Source: Glandiceps talaboti
Taxonomy: Eukaryota; Hemichordata; Enteropneusta; Spengelidae
NCBI RefSeq assembly: GCF_964340395.1
Contig: NC_135564.1
Span: forward strand, 7,051,861-7,115,860
DNA length: 64,000 nt
Reading direction: 5' to 3'
The notes under the pieces were generated by a model. That model worked only from the letters and a program-made list of their open reading frames with translations. It was not told the DNA's origin and searched no databases. This document shows positions 1-12,643 of this stretch, piece by piece (position 1 is the first letter of the stretch; each line of letters begins with the position of its first letter). A program made the position numbers and the translations under genes.

Positions 1-1254
1 TCTCGTTCAACATGCACAAATACTTATTTTAATGATTGTGATTCACAATCACTCCTTTGATTGCAATTTTATACATATCATAATTGTAACAATCAGCTGA
101 TTACTCCTAAATAACAGACAAATGAGAAATGTCTACACAAAACAATACACACATACTTATATAGCAGTAATTATAAACACATGTATCTAACCTAAAGAGT
201 TTTTCATTTCTTCATCTTTCACTGTCATTATTACTTTTTGTTTTCATTTATATGCTAAACAATTGATTAGCAAGTTTTGGCATACAATCTAGCACTACAT
301 AGGTCTGGAAATTGAAATAAATGAAATTTTACAAAATTCACTTATTTTGTACCAAAATTTCATGATGAAGCACAAAGATAATTATAATATTAATAGCACC
401 TTGCATGTTGCAAGAATAAAGTCTACAGTTTTAAATTATGAAGTATTTTTTCATTGCAAACCATACTAATTTATCTCAAATTGCAATATTTCCACTGTTC
501 AAGCAGGTAAGTTGAAGTAATTGACAGTTACAATGTATTCTATAAATTCAAAACTGACGAAAACATGACATGTAGACAATTTTTGTAGCAGCCTTTGCTG
601 CAAATCACCTGCCACTGTGGCTTAGGCAAAAAAAAAGAACAATTGTGTCTGGTGAGTATATGTTGTCTAAAGACACAATTTTAATTTTTTTTTTTTAAAT
701 TCTCATCAAACCTGTCTGACGCAACGCTCAATCTATGATTTATGGAAGTTACTTTTCTTTTTATTTAGTGCTTTAGAGCAACTGTGTATGTGGGGCAGAT
801 GTCATTTGCTTATTCATGATTGGCTCTACAGGTTTCACTGAAGCAGGGAGGGTTATTTTTGAGTTTTTCCGCCAGATCTGCAGAGTGCATGGGTTGGACA
901 AACACAAAAAAAAAAATCGATGTGGAGGCATGCGCGTGCTGACCAGAAACAATTCTTTTTTTCTTTTTTTGGCCCTAATATAGCTGTGTAATGTAGCTCT
1001 GTGTAAGACAATAAACAGTTGATTTGTTATTTTATCAATGGACTTATTGTCTTTAATATATCTTATAAGAAATTGCAATGATTGCTGACTACAAAACTCT
1101 TGATCATGATATATTTCCAAAATTGAATGGAATCTAATAGTAACATTTGGTAGTCCACATGGGTGCAAAAGAAAGATGATGTAAATATCAATAGGTTTTA
1201 AAATAAATATTCAGTCTAAAAATATCTTCATCTGTGTTTAATGTTGTGACTTCT
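1..1254. other. AT-rich flank downstream of IGBP1, no gene seen
   Basis: This stretch lies past the IGBP1 stop codon. It has homopolymer runs and no reading frame with coding character. The 131-aa open frame at 773-1168 (-) is low-complexity and resembles no family I know. On the minus strand an AATAAA hexamer at 760-765 could serve as the IGBP1 poly(A) signal, but it is almost 500 bp from the stop and unproven. Confidence 0.5.
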
Positions 1255-4200
1255 TTATCCCATATTCTGTCTGTTTCCTGAGCCTCTTTTGTTCTCTGGG
1301 GGAAAAGTAGATGGGAAAAGCACATGCTGATTAGATTGTTTTATCATTATATAAATTTAATGAATAAAAATGCATAAATAATAAACAACAATATATAAAT
1401 AAGACTAATGAATGAGATTATAATCATGTTCAACAAATTTCACTGTCTTTTAATATATATATTTTATAGGACACAAATTACAACATTTGGACATAATTTG
1501 GGTTTTGTAGACTACAATTATCTGGTGGTAGCATCCATCTTTGCTGTGCTTTTCTGGTGAAAATAATGATTGAACACAAAGTTTCATCACAGGGTGCAAT
1601 AATTTTGACCACTGCATTCAATACAATAATATTGTGTCAGTGTATCATATGAAGAACAATTACACAGCTATTAAAGGGGTGTACCACTCCAGGTAATAAA
1701 ACTTTGGGTTCTGGAGTAATTTCATGATTTTAAATTACCTACATTATGTCAGAGAAATATCAAGTTGAAGTCATTCACCATTTGGAGCTCTTTGCTGTGA
1801 ACCACTTTGCCTTATGGGAGCCTCATGGCAGCAGACATATCTAAGCCTACTACGTTCTGTGAAAATGTGAAAACCATGACATGACTGTCTAAAACTTAAA
1901 GCCAAAGTTCACTTCCTAGAATGACATTCCCCAAAGTGCATTTTCCACTTTTCACTATACAATTTCATGTGTATGACAGCTTTATAAATTGTGAACAAAT
2001 GACTTACCATCTTTCCAATCATCAAATTCTCTAGCTTTCCTTAAAGCTTCTTCATCATCCCTTTCTATCTCTCTTTCTTTTTCTACTTCCTTTTGTTCCA
2101 CTATTGCTCTCTCACTCACCGGATTTTGAGGTCTATGTGGTAGAAACAAACAAGATAACGTGAGTAATTCTGACCAGTATTTGAAGATCCATAAATCTAC
2201 ACACTTTACCTTGCTAACTCATTTCTTTCATACATCGAGTATTTTTCGTGACATAAACATTTAGAGAGGCTGCATGAATAGTCAAGATTTTGTCTCAGTT
2301 TTGGAGAACTGCATTCAACTTTACGTTCAGATAAAAATTAAAAACTTAGATGGGAAAAACTGTTGTGTAGCAGAGCTATATAAAATGTTGTTACAGAACA
2401 AAAGAATAATATATATATAATCCTTATTGCTCCACGAAACAGCACTTATGCAAAAATCTTGAATTAAAACCCTAGCCTTTACGATTTGAACAAAACAAAG
2501 TCATGATACATTTTTGTACAGCACAAAATAAAAACTGAACTACTTTCTGGAATGTTTTGATACAAGTATTTATTTTATCTTACCCAGTATTGGTTGGTAT
2601 TTTGCCCTCTCTCTTCTCTTTTTCATAAAATTCCTCTAGTGTCATTGTTGGTACACCTGGATAACCTGCACCAAACACTTGGGCTTGAAGTGCATCTCGT
2701 GTAAGGATGAATGGCTTCATCGGCTGAAAAAAAAAGATAAAAAGTTATAAATGTGAACATGAATGAAAACCCAGTAAAATGTTCCATTTTGCAAACGGGT
2801 TTTGTTATTTATGGCCATATTTTGAAGTATTTGTGAAGTACAACTAATATGGCATAACCTCATGATGAGCAAGTGTTAGGTGATGTGATTGGGGTAATTT
2901 CATGAGTGCTCACAGTGTTCTCTGTCTCCATATTTTTATAAACAGAGTGAGAGAAAGTGCAACAGATAACACTACACATAGCAGTACAAATACCCTGAGT
3001 GCTTACACTACACTTAATATGCACCATGAGACTCTGTTATCATGACATGTTTGTCAGAAACTGCAAATTTTGTAAAAACATAGTCATACGTTCACATGAT
3101 CTTGTGTGTTTGGAATGCCTGTACATGTGTTTACTGGTAGGCAATATTTCTTCTGTATTGCACTACCATGCAAATAACAATACTAAGTGTGAACAAATGC
3201 AAGTAATCACTGTTACATTATGAAATGCAATTATTATTGCCGTAGAAAAAAGTCACCTCTCTGTAGCAGGCAAACACAAGTAAGATACAAATGTAACACC
3301 ATTGATATTGGAATGATGTCACCACAAACACAAAGCAACAGATTAATTCAAACAGTAAGTAAACAAGGCATATTATATTTGTAAACTTGTATATTAGAAC
3401 CTGACTAACGCCAGTACTTACTGGTCTAGACATGTTATTTGCAGCTCCTTGTGGTGGCATTCTCTGCCTACTACTAGGTTTTTTATCTTGTTCTTTCATT
3501 TTTTCCATTATTTCTAACATCTCTATTTCTTGTTGTAAACTTGAATAATCATCTATGATTTCATTACTGTTTTTCTTTATGAGAATGGTGAAAAAATCTC
3601 TCTGCAGAAACAAAAAAAAGAAAAGTATTATCATGATTATAACAACCTCACACATTTTCCACTGGATGTTCTCATGTATACAGTGTAAAAGGTCTCTATA
3701 TGTAACACAATACGTCAGTTTGGTCAATAATATTCAAACATCCTATATTTTCAGAATGACTTTCCAAATAAAATTGTATCATTCATTTGTATACTAGATG
3801 ATAACCTCACCTGTTTTCAGATATGATGTTTCAACATAGAAATTTTAACTTTTCAACACTACAAACCATTGAAATATTGCAAAAGTGAAATTGAAGCTTT
3901 TGTCCACACACTGGTGACTTGTTCAGTTTTAAGCTTTTGCAAAATTTCAATGGTGTGAATCATTAAGATTTAAAGTTTAATATATCCAAAGAAGGAGGCT
4001 GTATTCCTCTGAAAGGTAAATGTACTTTATTATCAACAGTTAATCTCAAAGAGTGCTACATGACCATTTTACTCACATTTTATAGATCAACATGGCTACA
4101 CTTAACTACTTATTGTTAATAGAGTAACCTACACAGTGGGGCTTACATCAATAAAAATCATGTTGATCAAATCACTTCTTACCTGTACATCGTCATCTTT

Positions 4201-6657
4201 AGAGTTGATATCTGAAATCTTTCCTAGTGATTTAAGTTTTTCTTCTAGTTCTTTCTTTTCTCGGAATCTCTTGATTTTAGTTTCTCTATTGGCTGACATG
4301 GCAAAAAGATTAGGTCTTCCTGGAGGGGCAGATGGATCAGCTCTAGGAGGTTCATTGGGAATTTCCTGAAATTAATCGATCTTTAATTAGAAAAATGTGT
4401 GAAATACATGCAAGTCTAACATGGCACAACACAATCTTCTACATAAGTATATATTTGATTTTTTTTTCTATCTTTAATTTTAAACACAATTTTTAATCTG
4501 TGTCAGTGAACACTGTGGTCAAAGGCTAAGTGACAAAAGTCTCTATCACTGTAGTGTATCAGTCACTGAAATTGCCACTGGAGATAGTTAAAGGAATATC
4601 CAACAGGCTAGAACATTTCGCATAGCTCCGTCAAAACATATTTTTTATTTGAATAAACAAATTACTACAAAACCACTACACTCGATCCACTCTCTGCAAA
4701 GTCTTCATGACAAGCATAAATGTTTGACATTGACTAAATATGTTTTGTTTGTAATTCATTTCAGAATATCAGGTCTTGAATCATGAGAATGGCTGGTAAA
4801 AACATCTTATTCATTCTTTGCCATAACTGTAGAAATTCCCATTCATGTTTCATATTAATATAATGAAAACAGCCAGACATTGAGTGCAATGAAATCAAAG
4901 CAAATTTCATCAAAAGGAACCTTGGTTTATAAATCTTTTAATTGGGCCAAAGCATACACCTGGAAAATGCTGAGAAAATAGAATATGTTTAAAATCATTG
5001 CATTACTGCAGCTTTACTACTACTAGACATGTAGGGTTCTGATTGAATCAAATTGTTGTCACTGACTTAGACTTATCTCACCTCTTCTGTGATTCCATAT
5101 GATTTACACCTCTTGAGAAAGTCTCGGTAATATACCTTTGCTTTTTGTACCTGTGCCAGTCTGGTTACACTACCCCCTGTCACCTTCAAACACAGATCAC
5201 CTAAAAAGGCTGGTAGTAGTAGGTACCTATGAAAAAATAATCCATTAATTCCAAAATGTAAATTTCCCTATAGTTCTCTGCAGAAACTTTCGACTCTCTG
5301 AAAACACCCTAACACACCCTCAAACAGGTGATAGTAAGCCTGGAATAAGACTCGTCTATTGTTTAAGTTTTGTTGTTATGCAAATAACTAAGTGAAATTG
5401 ATACATCAGACTGACCACCTATGTTCTTTATTAAAATATATGTGATTAAACAGTAATGTAAGTGTAATACACCTTTTCTGAATAATCAAGTCTTGTTTCC
5501 GATTCAAGATATACTTTAAAAATAACTGCAAAATAACTCAACAAATACCTGGGCCAAGAAGGCCCAATATACATGTATATTTTATATTTAATGATTGGGA
5601 ACATTCTGAAAATCTACTTCAGTTGAGTTTTATATGGGAGTTGTGGCAGTCTTTTCGCTACATTATCATAGTTGGCAAACCTGATAATAGAAAAGTTTCT
5701 AAATGTTTTATATAGATGGGAAAATTTGGAAATGGCTTTGGAACTTGGGTAGGTTTTAGCTATATGTACATGTACATGTACTTACAGCCACAACAAAATA
5801 AGGCAATAATTGAAAATGCTATATATATAATTGTGAAATGCAACTACCATGTTTTGCTGACATTCACTACAGTGGGTTTTCTTTTTAATCAGACTTTTGC
5901 TGGCAATGTACAAATGTACAGGGAGCTGTAACTGAACGTAGTAACAGTATGATGTTTCTCTGGTGAACTTTAGCTCTGTGCATACATACTATATGCCTTG
6001 CTTCAGAAATTTACAATATAATTCTTACTTTAGAGATGATGTTGTGATTTCTTCTAATTCTTCATTGTCACTGAACAAACTCAATTCATTCACCATTTGT
6101 GTACACTCTTCAAATAGTTTGATTGCTTTCTTGACATTTATCTGTAGTGAGCCATAAAAAATATATAAAAAATTTGAAATAATTACAACCATAATTTAAG
6201 TTTTTGTTAGAAACTTTTCAATTTTCATCATGACTTGCGTATTAAAATATTCGTGAAATTCGATGCCTGAAAGAGCTCTTTGGGGAATTATTAAAAGTTA
6301 GAAAAACACACAGACGTGTATACACAAATGGAAAAATGTATGTGTCACTCGTAGATGAGTCTTACATGTCTTATGTCGCCAACTTTCTATTTCAAAATAT
6401 AAGAACAGTGAACTCCATCCAATGACGTCATGTCGTCTGCCTACCATGATATCGCAAATTCAATTGAATGTCTGTTTCACAACTTCGCATAATTAATCGA
6501 AATCTTCGTTTTTGTTTCCTTTGGTATGGTACCTGGAACATACCTGATAGTTGTCATTATTTGTTGGTTCATCACTGGACTCCAAATCAAGTTGAATTTT
6601 CCAAGCACGGTCAAAAATATCGGAAAGTTTGGGTACTTGCTGTTCTTCGCTCGCCAT
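1255..6657 (-). CDS. IGBP1: IGBP1 / alpha-4 (TAP42 family) PP2A regulatory protein, 8 exons
   Basis: The exons by eye are 6544-6657, 6029-6141, 5082-5226, 4183-4365, 3601 down to 3422, 2584-2723, 2008-2132 and 1255-1295. They sum to 1041 nt, a 346-aa protein; human IGBP1 is about 339 aa. Every junction keeps GT-AG and frame. The N-terminal ~220 residues are the helical TPR-like region that in this family binds the catalytic subunit of PP2A-type phosphatases. The basic stretch KIKRFREKKELE (about 154-165) matches the family's PP2Ac-contact segment. The C-terminal family signatures are very clear: KPFILTR then VFGAGYP (248-267), FDDWKD (328-333) and the terminal GNRQNMG. Known role of the family: protects and stabilises free PP2A/PP4/PP6 catalytic subunits, downstream of TOR. 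The start was chosen at 6657 because MASEEQQVPKLSDIFD aligns with the family N terminus. It is divergent from the FASTKD gene. Confidence 0.95.
1672..1936. mobile_element. Degenerate foldback MITE in IGBP1 last intron
   Basis: The left end (AAAGGGGTGTACCACTCCAGG, then CTTTGGGTTCTGGAGTAATTTC) recurs as an imperfect reverse complement at the right end near 1870-1936. It closely resembles the ends of the element at 19022-19356, so both are copies of one non-autonomous family. TTAA is present at the left edge (1671-1674), but no intact copy is seen on the right. Confidence 0.5.
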
Positions 6658-6848
6658 GTTGTGCATTTGACATAAAGTTGTAGAGGGCGCTATTACAACC
6701 CCTGACCTTTGACATGTTTGCAGACGGCATGTTCGCCATCGTCGCATGGTCGGTTTTCTCTCTCCCACACAAACGCTTTGACATTGCGATCGTCACCATG
6801 TCGTGTTCTTCATCGTAATTCAACAACACGCAACGTTGCACGATAAAG
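6658..6848. promoter_or_regulatory. Shared head-to-head promoter region and FASTKD 5' non-coding exon
   Basis: The IGBP1 start codon is at 6657 on the minus strand. A consensus donor AAAG|GTAAGA at 6848/6849 on the plus strand pairs with the acceptor TTTTACAG at 7611-7618, directly ahead of the FASTKD start codon. This implies a short 5' untranslated exon ending at 6848. The two transcription starts must therefore lie within this interval or close to it. It is locally richer in CpG than the flanks. No TATA box is evident. The exact starts are inferred. Confidence 0.5.
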
Positions 6849-7655
6849 GTAAGAACAAGTGTGTAGAGTTTGATCAAAAGAGAATGGTAACAGAACGCTA
6901 TGAAAAAAATCCCAGAGTACCTCTCAAGCTCAGCTCTGCCACACACTGACCACAGACAAGCATGAAGCAGTGGAACTATGAATGTTTCACTACAACATAC
7001 ATGGCGTCACCAAGAGGCAGCAGTTACTGTTGATTTTATGTTTACACCTGTATATCTAGCTTATTAAACATTTGCACCTAAAGAGTGAAATTTATAGGAA
7101 TATACATAAAGTCTAAATGTTAATTTTTTGCCATAAAACTATTACTGTATATACTATTAATCGACAGCCCACAAGTGTCTGTGCTGTTCACTGCAGCTCA
7201 TCATTTATGAATTGTTCAGAATTTTTTTTCATTTTTGTAAAGTAAGTATGGATCTTGTTGTAATTATGATATCAACACTTTCAAATATAATGGTTCAAAT
7301 TTGTAGATTCAAAAAAGACGCTGAGCTTGGAAACATAAACTTTATATGCTATTAATATGGTTTTGCTAGCAGTTTGATGAGGCATATGTTGATGTTGCTA
7401 TTGAAAATGATATAATTACCCAGAATTTTTCCTGATCTCCCATTTTTATCATCAATATAATATATACAACCTGATGTAATATATGATATGATCTGTACCA
7501 TGTGTGATAGGAACAAGTGTCTATAACTATATCTAATGGAGTCCAGTATCAATTCTATTCTACGATAATAATAAACATCATTTTCTATAAAAAGCACTTT
7601 TCTTTCAAATTTTTACAGATAAGGAGTATCAAGGAGTTGAAGAGAGATTGTAGTT

Positions 7656-10600
7656 ATGTCGTTCATAAGACGACTTTGTCAACCAGTCTGTAGGAATCTT
7701 CACTGGAAGTTATCAGCATCAAGTCAGCTTCAGATTCATAGTCGGTTTCATAATAATGTCACTCCATTCTGTAGTATATTACTTTCAGGGAATCAGTGTG
7801 TTGGATTCCCATCCACTAGCTCAGTATTCTCATCTGAAGCTAGCAGGAGACTTATACACCAAAGAGGAGGGCGAAAAGGAGGACCAAGAGACACCATGTC
7901 TAAAATTCTTCTCCAGGCACAGTCACCCGATGAGATTTTTCGACTTGTCACTCAAAATCCATCAAAAATATACCCAAACCATCTCTCTATAGCCATTCGA
8001 TATTCAGCTGAACTTTGTCAGAAATATGAAGTAACTCCAGATTTCTTGAACTCGCAGTCTTTTCAAACTATATGCGATAACTTAGCGTTACATTGTTCAA
8101 CGCTTCATAACCGAAGTCTTATACGAACAGTCCAAAGTATGATGATTTTACGTGTGCCACGTGATCACGTTTTATTGATTGCGCTTCTGAATGAATGCGG
8201 CGCAAGAATGGCATCGTTAGACTTGATCGATCAATCAAGACTTTTAGAGTATATGAACATAATGCAACTGAAAGGAAACAAAGTGCGGGATTTATGCGTA
8301 CGACATGTCAGTAGCCAACTAAATGAAGTAAGAAATCATAGAGCGATAGTCCCATTGCTGGATTATTACAACAGTGAATATGCATTTGAAGAAGAGAACA
8401 CTTCACACGAGAACATTACTTCTGAAGAAGAAAAAAGCCAAGATGCGAACTACAGTACCATTAGTCAGCATATTATAAACATTATTCATAAATTCTTGCA
8501 ACTCAATAATGCACCGATGAAACATGACCTTCTGAAAATTGGAAACTTGTTAGCATTTACGTTCAAATGGCACAGCTTCAACCAGGAGTTGATTGACATT
8601 CTTCTTTGTAATCGTACATTTTTCTTCTTTCGACATAACAAATTAATAGAGTCTCTAGGAAATGAAATACCCAAATACTTGAACAACGTTCACCCTTCTA
8701 CGATGATTCTTGTAGCAAAGTATATTTCGCATCATGCCGTAAGAAATACAGCTTTGTTAGATGTGCTCTCGGAGTACATTATTCTTCGTGGACACTATGT
8801 TGGTCTGGAAGACGTACAGAAGATTATTCTACCGATTGGAAAACTTAACTATATACCAGAAACACATGAAGGGCTGCTGAACAAGATGGAAGATGTAAGT
8901 GTTTGATAATTTCTTTGGTTCAAGAATTAGAAACTTAAGTGATACGCACAACCATAGACAGTTTAGAAGTCCACTGTAATTTTATTATCTGAGAGATTTT
9001 GACTGAAACGGTCAGTCTTGTTCATTTTGTAATTGATGACACTATTTATTCACATCACAGGGATCTTTGGGGAAAAAAGGTTGCCCCTTGTCTCTGTTCT
9101 TAATTTTGCTTTGAGTATAATTATGTATATCAGGTAATCAGTAATTTTTTCGAACCATGAATAGTTCTGTTTTGGTATGACAAGTATCCAAGGTAAGGGT
9201 CCATGTATGTGGAGTATAAACATGTAGGTGTGAAAGCAGTTATCTGACAGAGCGTTAAATGAAAGTTGATCTAGAACAAAAATAAGGGTCCTATCTAGTC
9301 CTTATGGCTCCACTGACAATTATTACTGTTCAACGAATTGTAATTGTTCTTAACATTCATGGGATTATTTTCCAGGTGATACTACAGCAATATAAAGACT
9401 CTCCTGTAAGTGTTATCAATGTAGTGATGTCATTGGTACAGATGCAATGCTTCCCTGAATCTGTACTGAAGATTATGTTCCTCCCAGAATTCATCCAAAG
9501 TGTATTTGGTGAGTACAGTATTACATGCAGCCATATTATAGTAAACTACTTTGTAGCCATTTTCAAACGAAGCATCATGTAAGGATGTAAAGAGAGGGTT
9601 AACATTTTCAGCATTTATGGGTTGTAGAGGCAGAGTGGTTAAACCACTTGCCTCTTACCACTGCAGTTGGGGTTCGTTTGATTAAATTTACCACGCTGCA
9701 GTGAAAGTAAGAAGAGTGTCGTTCAGTTTGACTCTACCAGACAAAGCAGGTTTTCCCCAGGTACTTCAGTTTCCTCCTGCATTAACAGTGAAGCCATGGG
9801 GGATAGCCCTCACTGGACTTCTTGGGAGACAAGTATTTATATACTTAGAGAACTATCCAGTATAAATAAAGATCATTATTATTATTATTATGATGATGAT
9901 GATGATGATGAATTGCAAAGTACAGTCATTGTTTGCACTTGAATAGGTCCCCACTACACACACTGAGTGAGCTAGCATCAACTATTTATCAGAGTTCAAT
10001 GCATCATTGGGTATATATTATCGTCTAGTGTGATCCTTGTATTTAGTTTACCTATTTTAGTTTGTAAGGTTGTAGCTTTACTGCAAAGTACAGCCGTTGA
10101 TGGCGCTTTGATACATGTAGGTCCCCACTATACACAGTGTAGTGTATGTAACCTAATGCTATGGTCAGAGTGTCACCAATTGATATATCAATCTCCTGCA
10201 AGAAAGGAATACAAAAAGTGGCTAGAAACATTAAACCAGGTTTCATCAGATTGAAGGATGTATTGTTTCAAAAAGGAAAAAAAGAAGAAAATATTACATA
10301 GAAAGAAATATTACAGCAAGAAAATTCTTGACTATAATACACAAACGGTAGATCAGTGCCACTGTCAGTATAGCAATCAGGTAATTAATGACAATGAATG
10401 AATGAATATTGTGTGTTAGATTTTAAGTAAAGAAGTATATATGATTTGATGATTTCTTACCCTTCTCTGTTTTTAGACCGTCATGTACAGTACGATGATA
10501 TTGAAGTAAAGCTGGCTTTAATAGACCAAGCTGTTGGACTGGATTGTCCAAACTATGATGGACCAAGATTACATGAAGAAATCAAGGTAGTTACAGTGTA

Positions 10601-12605
10601 AAGTTAGTTGATAAATTTCAAAGTTTATAATACAACATGTAGGTTGTCGGTGGCCAAGTGGGTAAACCACTTACCACTGTGGTCAGGTTTCGAACCTATT
10701 CAGGGTTTGATTAAATTTACCATGCTTTTAGTAAGAAGAGTGTCGTTCAGTTTGACTGTAATGTACAACGCAGGTTTTCCCCGGGTACTCTGGTTTCCTC
10801 ATGCATTAGCATTGAATCCGTGAGGGATGGCCCTCACTTGACTTCTTGGGAGATAAGTATTTATTTAAGGAACTATTTAGTATAAATAAAGATTACCACA
10901 TCACCTTGTACATTAATATGTTATATATTTTCCATATCTTTTCAGATGTCGGCATTTAGTAAAACTGACCAACTTTCCCAACAGAAGAGTAATCCATACC
11001 TAACCCATGCACTTAGAGCCATGGATGAAATAACAGGTGGTGATTTATACTATCGCTACCAGTCTGTACTTGCTGCAGGCTATTCCATTGGTTAGTACTT
11101 AAGTTTATAACCTTTGACCTCCCTTTGTAGCCTTTGACCCATTATGTAAATGAGTATATTCCATCATTGGTACTGTCTCAAAACTTTAATGTATAACCTT
11201 TGACCTCCCTTTGTACCCTTTGACCTTCATAAACCCTCCATTATGTAAATGAGCATTTTAGTATAGTCCCTCTTACAGAATCTACACAAGTTGTCGTCAC
11301 CCCCCCCCCCCCCCCCGCACCTTCAGTATTTCTTAATAGATTCCTCACTGTTGCTGGAAAAAGATTTTTAATGATTATTCAAGAATGAGATTCAGAAATA
11401 AAGCCAATCAAGCAGTTGTAGACGTTTACTGTTTAAACAATGTTTTGAAGGAAAATAATTTACTACTATTATAAGTTAAAAGTGTTTTGTTAGAGTTCCA
11501 GAAGCCATCAGTAGGAAATGGAATGTGCTGTATTTTATTTTTAGAGTTAACTATTTGTAATCATGAGGTTGGTTTGGCCAGGGAACATGTATAGTTTAGA
11601 GTTATCTATTTGTAATTATGATTTTGAGTTGGCCAGGGAACATGTATAGTTTAGAGGTATCTATTTGTAATCATGATTTTGGGTTTGCCAGGGAAAATCT
11701 GGAGAACTGGTTAGAATTTATGTTACTCACATCTCATAATTCTTTCACTGACGTAATAAATATTTAGTTTTTTCAGAATTGTTCCTGTAGAATGTTTTTA
11801 TCTTCTATTTCTATTTCCTTTCAGACTTTGAATTGTATGTCGATAGAAATGGCCAACTTTTACAAGTTGATGACTATAGTACCACAATGTCTACAAGTCT
11901 AGTAGTTCCACAACAAAATGTCTCTCTTCCTGCAGAAAGTGACTCAGATACAAACAGAGTAACACCATCAATCTTTCTAGTCGATGAAAATGAAGAAAAA
12001 TTAACCAATCAGACATTGTCAGAAAGTGTGATGTCATCAGACACATCAACCAATCAGATGGTAGATTCTGTGATGCCATCAGGAGAAATAACCAATCAGG
12101 ATGAAGAAAGCTCACAGGAGCTTCATAAGAATGAATGTGAAAGTCAAGAAAGAAAATTGGCTTCAGATTCAGAATCACATGATAATTCGCATAGTGATTC
12201 AGCACTTATGAAAGGGAATGAAGCCTTTTATAAACCCTACATAGATACTGAGGAAAGTGAATCTACAGCCAATACCGAACATGACTCGTTTTACAGCTCC
12301 TATGGGAAGAGTAGTGTAAACATCAAACACCCAGCACTCCAGACTTTAGGTCAGACAAATCCAGGACAAAGTCTCCCTTACCAGACAGAGGTAGACTCAA
12401 ATGAGAAACCACATGAAGACGATAATAGTTATAATGTGGAGAATGCTAAGTCAACAGCTGATAACCATCTAGAACTTGAGTTTTCTACCAAGCCAACATC
12501 TGAAGAACAAAGGGAGGAACAGATAGAGAAGATGAAAGATAAACCTGGTGTAGAATTACAACATTGTCAGAGTGACTTCAAAAAGTGAGTTTAGAGGTCC
12601 ATTGC

Positions 12606-12643
<38 letters not shown>

